Shown here: in pieces, positions 1-12,000 of the stretch
Layout: each line of letters starts with the position of its first letter
Position numbering within the stretch: position 1 is the first letter of the stretch
Source: Mastacembelus armatus
Lineage: Eukaryota > Chordata > Actinopteri > Synbranchiformes > Mastacembelidae
Assembly (NCBI RefSeq): GCF_900324485.2
Contig: NC_046653.1
Span: 16,196,285-16,260,284 of the forward strand
Length of the DNA stretch: 64,000 nucleotides
Reading direction: 5' to 3'
Position numbers and translations under genes: made by a program
Notes under the pieces: generated by a model
Seen by the model: the letters and a program-made list of their open reading frames with translations, nothing else
Told to the model about the DNA's origin: nothing
Databases searched by the model: none

Positions 1-1725
1 CTTATTTGCTCATTCAGTAAAACCCTAAAACGTAAACACATCAGCTTTGGGTTATAGAGGGGATTATGAGATTATGTATTTGCCTGGAGCAGTTCCCAGG
101 GACCAAGCAGAGACTTCAGGAAGTGAGTACACCTGCACAAAGGATAGTCTCGCACATAGCACTGCTCCCCCATGACATTTCATTTTTTTTGTACTGAGTA
201 AATAAAGAAGATATATTGTCATGTGGTAATTAGTGCGATTTTGTTACTCAAGAACAGCCAACCTAGTATTTTCTCACTTCCCGGTCTAATCTAAGCTAAC
301 CGGATGCTGGTGGTAGCTTAACACAAGCACAACATATGACAGTGGAATAAATCTTTTCTTTTTGGCTAGAAAGTGAAAAATTATACTGAAATGCCAAATT
401 ATTTATTTATTATAATCTGGGCTGTATGTTATTAAAAACTATTGTTTGAAGAACAGATGGGGTATGAGCAAAGTTTACATCACATTCAGGCTTCCTCTGC
501 AAATTATATTGCTATTTTTTTATCAGAATAAATATGTGTATTTGAGCTATCAGCAAAACAGGAACGCTTTTCCGGAGACACTGTTCTGTGCCTGGTATAT
601 GACGGTGCCAACTTCCTCCCATTGAACCAGCCAAAAATGAACTTCCCTGCAGCCAGGGTGGGAGAACTGGGACAGACAATGTGAAGGCAGGATGGACATC
701 AGATCATAGACTGTGGCATAATTTCTAGGACAATGACGCATATAGAAAAGGAATTTGTTTTCATTTCTGTGTAGCTCTACTGATTTAATCATATGAATGA
801 AGCAAATTTATGCATAATTATAAAAACCTTTCAGTTGCTTCACATTTAACCACAGTGTCTGGCTTTTAACTGAGACACTTCCTGACTTAACTCCATATTG
901 TATCACAAACATTAAATGGTGCGCAGAGATCACCAAAATCACCATTTTTTCTCAGCATGAAGAAAAACATTATCTAGAACAGGTGATTATCAAACTGGAC
1001 CTCGCTCAACATAAACAAGCACACGGTGGTGACCTTGTGGAACCGCAGCTGTGAAAAATGCACACCGTCAAGTCCCTACACGTGACAGGCTGTAGCCTGG
1101 ACATCACAGCACAAGGCCATTTCCTTAAGTGTGCACCCTGCAGCCCCACACTCCCCACACCCCTCCCCTGCCTCCATCTCATTTCCTCCATACCCAAACA
1201 AAAGCTGCTTCTCTGGGAAAAGTGCTTGGCCACTTATATTTCTGTATACAGCCAAAGCCTGCACGCAAGTAGACTATGTGGTCTTCAGTATGTTTTTATA
1301 CAACGTAAGGACAACTAGACCTTGAGACTGATGTTTGATTTGTGCAAAACAACCTGTCCAAAACAAAGAGACTTAAACTCGCCTCACCCAAACATACAGG
1401 AATCAGCAAAATATAGATTTAATTACACAGACAGAACCAAAAGAGCAGAGTTTCATCAGTACTCTCCAGCTTTGATCGAGTGCTGAGTAGAGAATGATAT
1501 AGCACATTTCTTTTGAACCCAGGCTTCAGTTAGAAACCTTCTCATTAAGGTAGTTAGAAGTAGAGGAGAGGACCATTTCTCCCCAGGGGCCCAGTAGATC
1601 ACAGGGTCTGTTTATGACTCCAAAGATGGGACAAATACAACAAAATGTTATTTAAACCTGCATTAACTGAATATTTTTGTCACTTCAGGCTGCAGAAACG
1701 AGCTGTGACCACAGCATTGATATAT
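1..1725. other. Intergenic left flank, no gene seen
   Basis: No recognisable coding exon on either strand. The short open frames here (for example minus 550-792) have no motif or splice context that I recognise. The sequence is AT-rich and unique in appearance. It ends where similarity to the nqo1 tandem duplication begins, around 1726. Confidence 0.5.
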
Positions 1726-2373
1726 GATCATTTAAAGTTGATATAGTTAAGCTAGCAAACATTTTTACACACCCTGCAAATACAGAGCAACATTTATTTG
1801 GAGTTGTGCTTCTGGGCAAATCCAGGTTCTGATAAACTGAGGGAAGGGAAGTATGTACATTTTTTGATGCCAAATACTGGCACTCTTTGTTTACTACATG
1901 GTTTTTTCTGCATGAAGTGGGCAAAATTAATGGTATGAAACAGTGACCAAAAAAAGTTGTAGGTTTGACAGCTAAATGAGGATTACACTCTGGACACAAC
2001 AGCTTTCCCTTTTTTAAAAATAAAAACCTTATCTTTGAAAGACCTTAAGTATTGATATACAGAAGTGTCCAAACAATGAAGCTAAAATTCAACACAGCTA
2101 GTGTTGAAAGGCTGATCTCTTTGCCATGTGAAAAGACCAGAAGCTTGGGAAAGTTAGCCCCATTCTTGACAAAGCGCCCATAAATGCATTTGCTACAGCA
2201 GCTGCATTAATGCAAGATGTATTAGTCTTACCTTCTATTCAAATACTGTGCAAGTGCTGACCAAGTCCTTAACCTTAAAATTCCCTGGCTGTTATCACTT
2301 ATGTAAACCCAGTCTGTACAGCACATGATTAACTACCAGAAAAAGTACCAAGAGTCAGAATTCTGTCAGGCAT

Positions 2374-2379
2374 TTTATT
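2374..2379 (-). promoter_or_regulatory. Poly(A) signal, nqo1 copy A
   Basis: AATAAA on the minus strand, 48 bases beyond the stop codon at 2427. The same signal sits at the same distance in copy B. Confidence 0.6.
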
Positions 2380-2426
2380 TTCATCATACAGTTGAAGATA
2401 TGCAAGACGCTGAAACACTGCTGTCT

Positions 2427-3665
2427 TCAGACTCCAGCTTTCATCTGATTGTTTGGTGGCAGTGGCTTTCCCAGGTGGATCCCCACAGTCAGTCCAAACT
2501 CTTTGGTGGCATGGTTCTCATGGACCTCAGGCTTCAGCTGGAAACCCTTTTCCAGGTCAAAGCAGTCCGAGGGAGTAAAGGAAAGCAGCTCTTCTCCCAG
2601 GAGGCCTTGCAGTCGTGCACGCCAAGACTCCAGCATGGTGCTGCGTGCCTCAGCGGGAACGTAAGCTGGAGCCCAGAAGATCTGAGGGGCCAGAACCTGG
2701 AAGCCACAATAGTGAAGGATGCCATTCTGCATAGATGGGAAGGAAAAAAGTTAACCACATTAAAAATATTTGAGTTAGTTTATTCATGCAAAGATTAATA
2801 AAAACACCTGCAGTGGCCATAGTGTGACATTCATGTCTCCATTGATGCCATTTGCACTAAACATGGACTCCTGAGATCCAGTGGTGAAGGACAACATGGC
2901 TTTCTTGTCCTGTGCAGAAAGCCAACACATTTATGGAGAAGGGGGGGACCCCACAAAATGAAGTACTGCAAACCCCTAGATATTTTACCTTGAAGACTCC
3001 ATGGCTGTATCTCTTCTCCTGAGAATAGGCAAAGCCCATTGTGAGCACCCGATCAATCCAGCCCTTCATGATCGCAGGAACGGTAAACCAGTACATGGGA
3101 AACTAAACAAGTTAGTTTTAGCGTAGCTTGCTATGGATTTGACCCATTACTCCCTCTCAGACTCTACCTGAAAGATAATTAGGTCTGCCTCTGTGACTTT
3201 ACGTTGTTCTTCTGTGATATCAGCAGACAGTTTCCCTTCCTCCCATGCCAGTTTGGTCTCCTCCAGATAACAGAAGTTGCCAGCATTTTTAACTTCACCT
3301 GTTGAAAATGAAACAGTTTTAAGGCACAAGGCCAGCCAAAGAACATACTGATACCAGTGGAATCTCTATATACCAGTGATGTCTTCAGCAGTAGCAGTGG
3401 CTTTAAACTTCATGACATACAGGTCAGACACATCCACTGTGCAGCCCTGAGCTGTTAAAACCTCAACAGCAGCATCTTTGGCTGCAGCATTAAATGAGCC
3501 AGAGCTTTGGTGAGCATAGACGATCAACACCTTCTTTGCTGTCAAGCCAACAATTAAAGAAAGTGCCCATTAGGTCAGCAACATCTAAATACTAAAAGAA
3601 AGACAAACTTTAAGATTAAGGCTGCAAAAATTGTCAGCAAAAACAAATAAAAATAACTCACCCAT
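2427..3665 (-). CDS. nqo1: NAD(P)H quinone dehydrogenase 1-like, copy A
   Basis: FAD-dependent cytosolic two-electron quinone reductase. Minus-strand exons are 3665-3662 (only ATGG), 3538-3374, 3298-3168, 3102-2989, 2909-2808 and 2726-2427. All junctions are GT/AG and in phase, giving 271 residues against about 274 in human NQO1. The start MAKKVLIVYAH is the flavodoxin-like FAD/phosphate region. WFTVPAIMKGW (about 105-115) and GINGDMN (about 159-165) are family signatures. The long C-terminal part after residue 173 is of NQO1 type rather than the shorter NQO2 type, although the N-terminal half reads like NQO2. F155 and N161 occupy the positions of human Tyr155 and His161. A TATA box lies about 90 bases upstream of the start. 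Copy B lies 2.15 kb upstream. Naming nqo1 versus a fish-specific nqo is the main uncertainty. Confidence 0.92.
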
Positions 3666-3753
3666 GTGAAAGCCAGCAAGCAACTATAAATGATGAAAAA
3701 AAAATAGCACAACAGAAAATGCAGTACATATCAAATCAAAGCTGAACATGCTG

Positions 3754-3761
3754 CTTTTATA
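3754..3761 (-). promoter_or_regulatory. TATA box, nqo1 copy A
   Basis: TATAAAAG on the minus strand, about 90 bases upstream of the ATG. It is conserved in copy B (5911-5918) although the surrounding sequence has diverged. Transcription would start near 3728. Confidence 0.6.
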
Positions 3762-3796
3762 CACCAAGGCCTGTGGGTCATTTGCATGTTCACAGA

Positions 3797-3811
3797 TGCT
3801 GTCAATCAGCA
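3797..3811. promoter_or_regulatory. Maf-recognition-like palindrome upstream of nqo1 copy A
   Basis: TGCTGTCAATCAGCA has the TGCTG and TCAGCA half-sites of a Maf recognition element, with non-consensus spacing. It is identical in copy B at 5954-5968. Mammalian NQO1 is a classic Nrf2/small-Maf target, so a site here is expected. However, I found no exact TGACnnnGC antioxidant response core in the first 120 bases upstream of the TATA box. Confidence 0.3.
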
Positions 3812-3824
3812 ATCAAGCTCAGCA

Positions 3825-3865
3825 ATCAGTCAGATGGCACTGTGGGATTGTGCCATCTGACTGAT
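3825..3865. repeat. 16-bp perfect inverted repeat at the duplication junction
   Basis: Arms 3825-3840 and 3850-3865 are exact reverse complements around a 9-base loop. The right arm is absent at the matching end of unit B (near 6010), so the hairpin straddles the point where unit A meets unit B. Confidence 0.85.
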
Positions 3866-4524
3866 CATTTAAGTTGATATAGTTAACAAGCTAGCAAACA
3901 TTTTTACACACTGCAAGTACAGAGCAACATTTGCAGTTATGCTCCCAGGCAAATTCAGGTTCAACCCCCCAGCAACTCCTGAGACAAGTATCTGACTTTT
4001 CAGATGTTAAACACTGTTTTAACCAAATAATCACCATTTTTTGTTTACACTGCATGAATTTGCCAAAATTGATGCTATGAAACACAGTAACAAAAAAAAA
4101 AACAAGTTATGAGCATCACAGCTCAATGAGGTGGTTACCTTTTGAAGTGCAACAGCATCAGTTTTAAATCTGAGCCCTGCAAGACCCTTTAAGGATTAAT
4201 ATGCAAAAGTGTCTGAACAATAAGCCATTAAAATCCAACAAAGCTAGTGTTGTATACAAACTGATCTGTCTGCCATGTGACCACAGCAGAAGCTTGGAAA
4301 ATTGAGAACATTAGCCACATACTTGACAAAGAGCCCATAAAACATTTGCTGCAGCAGCTGCATTAATTCCAGACAGTCTTACCTTCTGTTCAAATACTGT
4401 GCAAGTGCTGACCAAGTCCTTAACCTTAAAATTCCCTGGCTGTTATCACTTATGTAAACCCAGTCTGTACAGCACATGATTAACTACCAGAAAAAGTACC
4501 AAGAGTCAGAATTCTGTCAGGCAT

Positions 4525-4530
4525 TTTATT
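4525..4530 (-). promoter_or_regulatory. Poly(A) signal, nqo1 copy B
   Basis: AATAAA on the minus strand, 48 bases beyond the copy B stop, matching copy A. Confidence 0.6.
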
Positions 4531-4577
4531 TTCATCATACAGTTGAAGATATGCAAGACGCTGAAACACTGCTGTCT

Positions 4578-5829
4578 TCAGACTCCAGCTTTCATCTGAT
4601 TGTTTGGTGGCAGTGGCTTTCCCAGGTGGATCCCCACAGTCAGTCCAAACTCTTTGGTGGCATGGTTCTCATGGACCTCAGGCTTCAGCTGGAAACCCTT
4701 TTCCAGGTCAAAGCAGTCCGAGGGAGTGAAGGAAATCAGCTCTTCTTCCAGGAGGCCTTGCAGTCGTGCACGCCAAGACTCCAGCATGGTGCTGCGTGCC
4801 TCAGCGGGAACGTAAGCTGGAGCCCAGAAGATCTGAGGGGCCAGAACCTGGAAGCCACAATAGTGAAGGATGCCATTCTGCATAGATGGGAAGGAAAAAA
4901 GTTAACCACATTAAAAATATTTGAGTTAGTTTATTCATGCAAAGATTAATAAAAACACCTGCAGTGGCCATAGTGTGACATTCATGTCTCCATTGATGCC
5001 ATTTGCACTAAACATGGACTCCTGAGATCCAGTGGTGAAGGACAACATGGCTTTCTTGTCCTGTGCAGAAAGCCAACACATTTATGGAGAAGGGGGGACC
5101 CCACAAAATGAAGTACTGCAAACCCCTAGATATTTTACCTTGAAGACTCCATGGCTGTATCTCTTCTCCTGAGAATAGGCAAAGCCCATTGTGAGCACCC
5201 GATCAATCCAGCCCTTCATGATCGCAGGAACGGTAAACCAGTACATGGGAAACTAAACAATTTCAAGTTAGTTTTAGCGTAGCTTGCTATGGATTTGACC
5301 CATTACTCCCTCTCAGACTCTACCTGAAAGATAATTAGGTCTGCCTCTGTGACTTTACGTTGTTCTTCTGTGATATCAGCAGACAGTTTCCCTTCCTCCC
5401 ATGCCAGTTTGGTCTCCTCCAGATAACAGAAGTTGCCAGCATTTTTAACTTCACCTGTTGAAAATGAAACAGTTTTAAGGCACAAGGCCAGCCAAAGAAC
5501 ATACTGATACTAGTGGAATCTCTATATACCAGTGATGTCTTCAGCAGTAGCAGTGGCTTTAAACTTCATGACATACAGGTCAGACACATCCACTGTGCAG
5601 CCCTGAGCTGTTAAAACCTCAACAGCAGCATCTTTGGCTGCAGCATTAAATGAGCCAGAGCTTTGGTGAGCATAGACGATCAACACCTTCTTTGCTGTCA
5701 AGCCAAGAATTAAAGAAAGTGCCTATTAGGTCAGCAACAATTAAGTACCAAATAAAAACACAGCAACAGTTAAGATAATTTCAGTTAAAAAAAAAACAAA
5801 AAAAAAAAAGCAAAAAATAACTTACCCAT
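4578..5829 (-). CDS. nqo1: NAD(P)H quinone dehydrogenase 1-like, copy B
   Basis: Tandem paralogue of copy A. Minus-strand exons are 5829-5826 (ATGG), 5694-5530, 5454-5324, 5252-5139, 5060-4959 and 4877-4578, with identical lengths and phases, encoding 271 residues. The two proteins appear to differ at only two positions, both in the last exon (GLLGEELLSF in A, GLLEEELISF in B). The same family signatures and the same Phe/Asn at the charge-relay positions are present. The gene has its own TATA box at 5911-5918 and poly(A) signal at 4525-4530. Both copies look intact and probably both are expressed. As with copy A, whether to call it nqo1 or a fish nqo1-like gene cannot be settled from sequence alone. 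Confidence 0.92.
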
Positions 5830-5910
5830 GTGAAAGCTAAGAAAAAACTGTAAATGATGAACACAATAACACAACAGAAAATGCATATCAGACCAAACCT
5901 GAACATGCTG

Positions 5911-5918
5911 CTTTTATA
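5911..5918 (-). promoter_or_regulatory. TATA box, nqo1 copy B
   Basis: TATAAAAG on the minus strand, about 82 bases upstream of the copy B ATG. Flanking bases are conserved with copy A over roughly 40 bases. Confidence 0.6.
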
Positions 5919-5953
5919 CACCAAGGCCTGTGGGTCATTTGCACTCTCACAGA

Positions 5954-5968
5954 TGCTGTCAATCAGCA
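5954..5968. promoter_or_regulatory. Maf-recognition-like palindrome upstream of nqo1 copy B
   Basis: Identical 15-mer to 3797-3811, kept while nearby bases differ between the two promoters. Confidence 0.3.
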
Positions 5969-6010
5969 GTCAAGTTCATCAATCAGTCAGTCAGATGGCA
6001 CTGTGGGATC

Positions 6011-9000
6011 GTTTCTCAGTCCTCTCATCCACATATCACCGAAACTGGAAAGCACTTTAAAACATGGAGTGAAACTGATATACCACTAAAAGCCAAGAAT
6101 GTATAGGGTTTATCAGTAAAAATAACTGTATATCTAAACATATGATCTACTCCAATGGTGTCTGTGTTTTATTCCAGCCTACCTATAAAAAGCTGTATGT
6201 TTGTTTGTGTCTCTCTTTTTGTGTCTTTAGTACAGCAACCTTGTGGACATTTGAGAGCATGCATGTCTGTCTTTGTCTATGCGTGTATAACATGTTTAAA
6301 TACTCTTGTGCCACTCCTGATGTTTTCAAACCACATGAAGCAGATGTGGTTGAGTCATCTTCACTCTGCTGTTACTGCTCTCCAGCTCTTTTTTACTTTA
6401 CAATACTTTTGGTTTTAAAGGCAAACGTGAGCTGGCACACATATGGGATCAAAATCAGACCTAAGTAGCATCTATGCAGCCACTGTGAGGAGGAGGGGGT
6501 AATGAACAACTGGTACATATTAGCACATGGGCACACATGCATGCATGCATGTGAGGATACCACATGAGTGAGACATATGAATGCGCTTTTCCAACTCCTA
6601 ATATTTCTCATTTTTCTATCTTGTTGCAGTTGATTTGAGTTTTAAAGCTTTGTATCTATTTGAAAAACCCCCCATGGATAGTTCATATTTAAAATTATGA
6701 GGCATGTTTATAAGGAGGCTCTTCTCTCTTTTTTATGCCATCACTGAACTAGTATGTTAGTGTTCATCGTGCTTCATTTTGAGCTGCTGGTTGCATTCCC
6801 TCTGTTGCGACGTGAAGGGATCGAGTGTTATGCTGCGAGCTATGTTTTTGTGGTTTGTGATAGATTGGGCTACATGATCCCAGACTGTTGTGTTGCAGGG
6901 CTGTATGTTGTGCTCACAAGTATGTCTCATACTTCCTTCTACATGTGTCAGGTATGTGGTATGTGCTGCTCAAGGCGTTTCATCATGGCATCGTAACATA
7001 CATAAAAGGAACATCTGCAGCACACATTTTGGAGCACTTTAACATATAACCATGAAAATGGTAAGCATAGCAGAATAAAAAATTTGCACCTACAATTACA
7101 GATAATTTCAGAAAATGAGACCTAATAGAAAATGCTGGATAATGCTGTCAAAATGTAGACCACAGTGCCACCATGTGTTCAATGAGTGAACAATTGCAAT
7201 TTTGTCCTTATATATATGACCACAATTTAAATAAAATCCCACGTTTGTTCCAGTAAACACTTATATTATATGTTTATTTTCCTCACTGCAGGAATCTGCC
7301 TTGTTAAAATATTAATATGACAGATTTCCTTTGATGATTTTGTATAACACATATAATTAAATATTTAAGGCGTGAGTGTGGGATTTGTGAATGGAAACTT
7401 GGGCAAATGATTCAGACATAAGCTCTTCTTATATTTCTTATAAAAAAGGTAAGACTGCATGGCTTGTGTTTGGAGTGCATTTATTGCATAGGGTCTCATT
7501 CTCTTATAACACACTCTCATCAAACCGTACAGAAAATGACTTCCTACTTTTTACCACTAGATGGTGTCAAGGGATTGATTTGATGCAGTTTATGGCTCAA
7601 CAGCAGTGTGTGAATATCTGCCAGGGCACTGGAAGGTTAAGTCCAAAGTGAATAACAGCCATCCAGATGGCTAGTCATGAATTATAGTTATATATTGGCA
7701 GAGCGAGAAATATTTCAACTCATGTAAACTACAACCTTTGGCGCTTTAATGTCACTGATCTAATCATTGCAATGACCAGAAGTAAACAGAGCTAGGATTT
7801 ACTATATTTCTTGATACTTTTGGCACTGCTTCCTGGCAGAGATACAAAGGTAATTCAAGTCATAGCAGCTGCAGAAAGTTTAGGCTTTACAGAGGCCTCT
7901 ATCTAAACCTTGAGTATCTTTGCTTAACGTGCCTGTTCCTCTTGTTTCAGTATCATAAAGTGATGAAATGCACAAGGATTTTCCAATTAACGGAGCAAGA
8001 CCATAAATGACAAAAGCTACTTTTTACTGACACATTATCACCATTTGCTAGTACATGTATTATTAGTACTGGACTAGCTAAATTATGTGCTACTGGAATG
8101 AAGTTATAGAAAAATGTTTTTGTACCTACAGGTCTACCAGAGAGCAGCTTACACCAGTAATAAGACACATTGCATCACTTGCAGCAGGGAAATCACCGTT
8201 TGTCATGACTTTGACTTGGTGCCAGCTGCGGCAATGTTGGATATTCATATAAAGTTTGTAGTTGGAGGAAGTAATAAAAGTTTGTATTTGGTTAAACATT
8301 GCATTCATGTCAGGCAAGAGCTCACTTTTCTAAAGTTATATCAAACAGTTGCTACTGTGGTTTCCTCTCTTAATCCAACAGCTGTTTTTTATCATTTTCT
8401 AATGAGAAAGAAATGCCAAAGTGAGGTACAGCTGGTGTATCCCTGCAAACCAGGGACAGGTGTTGAGGGAGTTTTGACAGTGCTATATCATTATATGATT
8501 CCTCAGATATGTAGCATGTGCATATATTACTCCCACCTGGAAATGTTCATAATGAGCAATCCTTTTTGGTGCCTTTATATGGCACGTATGTACATTTTGG
8601 TGTGACTTGTGAAAAATCTGTTTCATTTCAAATTCATAAACTGTCTACAGTTTAATTACAAAGTACATTGACATATAAGAGTCAATATATGAGTCTGCTG
8701 TGACTGTTGTTCCTGGTAATGGTATGATATATGTAATGATATATAAGCCTTTTTGAGAAAAAAAGGAGCAGAATCTATATTTTGCTTGATCTAGGCTATT
8801 TGAAACACTTTGTTATTTTGATTTGTTTGTCTCCTTGACCCCGTCATCTTTTCATCTTTAGTCTTTTAATTTAAATCTTGTTTTAAAAGCTCCCAGCCAA
8901 TGTACTGGAATTTATACTGGAATATAAACTTCAAATGCTGTACTTATTATGCTATGTATGATGATCTCCCCTCCTTCCATTATTTTCTTCATTTCTGTCA

Positions 9001-12000
9001 TTATTATTAGGGAACCAAGTCCCTTATTATGTGTTTGGCAGCCAAGTAGGGTCATATGAGCCAAAGCCCCTGAAGGCAACGCAGTGAAGTGATGTTCAGC
9101 AAACTGCAACGGCACATACCCGTAAAACTACGAATTAAATTATTAATAGAGGGAAGGACAGACAAACCTTGTGCATGTTTATTTCATGTTACAACACAGA
9201 CATATGATTTCTGCTGTTTCCATAGTAAACTCTGTGACTGAAGAGAAAGTCTCTTCTTTTATCTCTCTGTCTCACATTAACATCTTATTTCTCTCCACTG
9301 TCCATTAACTGTCCCTGAGCAGTTAGAGACAGGTGTCCTCTGTCATGTCTGTCTTGCTGAACCAGTTGAAGAGAAATCCTATTTAAGTTGTCAGAATAAG
9401 ACACAAATTGAAGTTGCTGCTTTTAGGTTTAAGGGAGATAACTCTTGAATTTTAACTCACACAAAATATCCCACAGGCATTTCCCAGTGTTATTCTCAGG
9501 TGTGTAACAAATCCATCTGCTCTGCTTTTTTCTTTAAGCTTTCTATATCAATTTAGGTTTGTTAAGGGTCTATCTACTGTCTCATCCTCTCCCTCAGAGT
9601 TCTTCTTTCAGTTTCATACATTTGGGAATTATATGTACAGGCCTAACAGCAAAGCTGAATCAAATGCCAGAAAACTGCATAAAAACTTGTTAGCAGGGCT
9701 GGATGGGTTGTTTGTTTTGCAGTGAATAAACAGATGGCAAAGGGACAACTCCACTGAATTAAATCATAGCATTGCCTCTCATTTTATTTGTTTTTTTTTC
9801 CCTATGGGCCTGTGTGTTCTAAAAAGTTTACTTCTAATTTTAAAAGTTAAAATTAAAAGTTTTGGGAAAAGGAACAGGCACTTCAGTAATATTCAAAAAG
9901 AAAAGTCGGACACTAATTGTGTTGAGATTAAATGCTGAATTTTTGAATCATAATTTAGAACCTGTTGATTTATTTTTGGAAAACTTTTCTCCTATATATT
10001 CATGTCTGCAGACAAATTACAAGTTTCTATACATTTATTGTAACTGACCTGCTGTACATTGATCCCAAGTTATACTGGCAGGAAAAACAGAATTGGAAGC
10101 ATGAAGTCCATTGCAGTTTTTATGTTTATTTGTTTGTTTGTTTGTGTGCAGTTTGTCACAATCAGGCCTCCACAGTTTGCACTGTACAGTAGCAAGAAAC
10201 AGTGACTGGACAAAACAAGCAAGTGAAGACATTGTATTGATCTCTGAGGACTCTTGATTTGCATTTTCCATAACCTACAGTATTTTGTTTTTATTGTTGA
10301 AAATAATCAACAACAGTTATAGCTATTGTTAGCAGCTATAGCTTTTAAAAAAAAAAAGGATTCTTACTCTGCTTTGGCAATTCATGGCACACACCTTTAA
10401 AAATGCAGCAGAACTGCTGCTTTGCCTCGATATCTCATCTCTGTACTCCTCCGTTACTTCCCTCTTCCTCCTCCCTGCCATAACCATGGTGACAAAGCTG
10501 ATCGATTAGATGTCATCTGATACTGAATTTGTTGAAACAAAATATGACAGCAGATGGTAACCAGACAACTGAGGGAGTGAGGGGAAAAATTAGGGGGATG
10601 AAATTAAAATTATGCTATTTCAACTCATTTAAATTTATACTATGTGATTGAAATTGGTAAACTTGGGAGAGAATAAATAGGCAGTAATATATTGGTCAGT
10701 CCAAACTTTGCAATATTGATGTACAAATAAAGGAAATAACTTAACGTTTTTTTTTAATGAGGAAATCTACTGTAAATACATTGGTTTTATTGTGAATCTG
10801 TTCAAATATACACATGCACACATGAACAGATGAGGAGGAGTAGGAGATGAACATGTGAGGTTTGTGGCTCTGGCCTTTAAACAGATGGTGTCCTGACTGA
10901 GACAGGCGAGCAGTTAAACCCCGGAGAATTGGCGTAGGAAAGAGGGAGGAGAGGACACCAGAGAGACTAGGTGGAGTGTAGCAAAGGCCAGTTCTTCACT
11001 GGGGGGGGGCACTTTTGTACAGTTAAACCACAGGGCTCTTTTCAAATGTGACACACATTTATTGAAAAATATGAGTGTCGTTTGGATCATTTTGGCACAG
11101 CTTCCAGCTCAGTTAATCAGTTAATTCAGATGTCATAATACTTGTAGTATAGGGACAGATAAAATCACCTCTGACACAGATAGAAAATGAGATCATTGCT
11201 TTGAACTGTAATAGTGCAAACTGTTCTGTCATAATCTCATTGTCTTTTTCCAATCTTGCTTTTGCTTTAGATTATTTTTCAGGGTGTTTCAGGGTGTCTG
11301 CTCTGTAATTACTGCCTGACAACTGGGTTAAAGCAAAATATGAACACCCATTAAAGAACCTGTCAAGGCCCCGCTCCAACCTTTTATTTTGACAAACTGG
11401 CTCTGGATCACATAGCAAAACAGTGACTCTTGTCTGAGTATATAGTGTGTATAGAGTGTATATACAATTTGGTACTTTTTGCTAACTAAAGTACAATACA
11501 TCTGAGTACTGTAGTTTAAGAGTATCTGTGACTTGAGTGGAAATGAAATTAAGTGAAATTATTTAAGTCTTTGAGGCAATTTACATTCTCCACTACACGT
11601 CCAACCCAATATCACAGCTACATAAAGTCAAAATAGAAAGTGCAGCAAATACAGTGCATCTCTTGTCCTGATTAGAGACAATAGTTTGTGTACACAAATA
11701 TTAATGTTTACTAAAACAGCAATTCTGGGAAATCATCTGCAGCACGTGACAAATCTTTCTTCCTGTGATGAGCAGCGAATCCAGGTCATTTCCCAGTCGA
11801 CATGAGAGAAATGTTCACGTAGTGGTTTGGAGAGAATGATAATGATGTTAGCCATATGCCACGGCCTTCTCAATAACCACACATGATCCCAGCAGAGCGT
11901 TTATGGTGCCGTTTCTGACAATGTTTGAGGAAACATTTTCGACTACAGGCACAGAGGGGGTGGCCCTTTGGTGATTGACTCACAGTGATTATGTTAGTAA

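Larger units (their letters stand above)
1726..3861. repeat. Tandem duplication unit A (carries nqo1 copy A)
   Basis: Direct repeat of about 2.14 kb whose second copy is 3862-6010. Both units begin with the same run (gatcattt followed by aagttgatatag) and continue through 3' flank, gene and promoter. Similarity is uneven. From about 2234 to 3540 the copies differ by roughly five substitutions and two small indels. The flanks on both sides (about 1726-2230 and 3560-3860) carry many differences and gaps, by eye 15-25 percent. This pattern fits an older duplication with a recent homogenised core. Confidence 0.88.
3862..6010. repeat. Tandem duplication unit B (carries nqo1 copy B)
   Basis: Second copy of the 2.1 kb direct repeat described at 1726-3861. 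It ends in sequence matching the end of unit A (cactgtgggat). The junction region carries an extra hairpin arm on the unit A side only. Confidence 0.87.

Noticed and set aside
3741-3870. Classical antioxidant response element in the nqo1 promoters
   Set aside because: No exact TGACnnnGC on either strand in the first 120 bases upstream of the TATA box. Only an imperfect Maf-like palindrome was found.
2427-5829. Assigning the pair as nqo2
   Set aside because: The N-terminus reads like NQO2, but the 271-residue length and long C-terminal domain are of NQO1 type. NQO2 ends near residue 231.
8114-8605. 163-codon plus-strand open frame in the nqo1-nhlh2 gap
   Set aside because: No family motif, low-complexity hydrophobic composition, AT-rich codons, and no splice or promoter context. 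A frame of this length is expected by chance somewhere in 64 kb.
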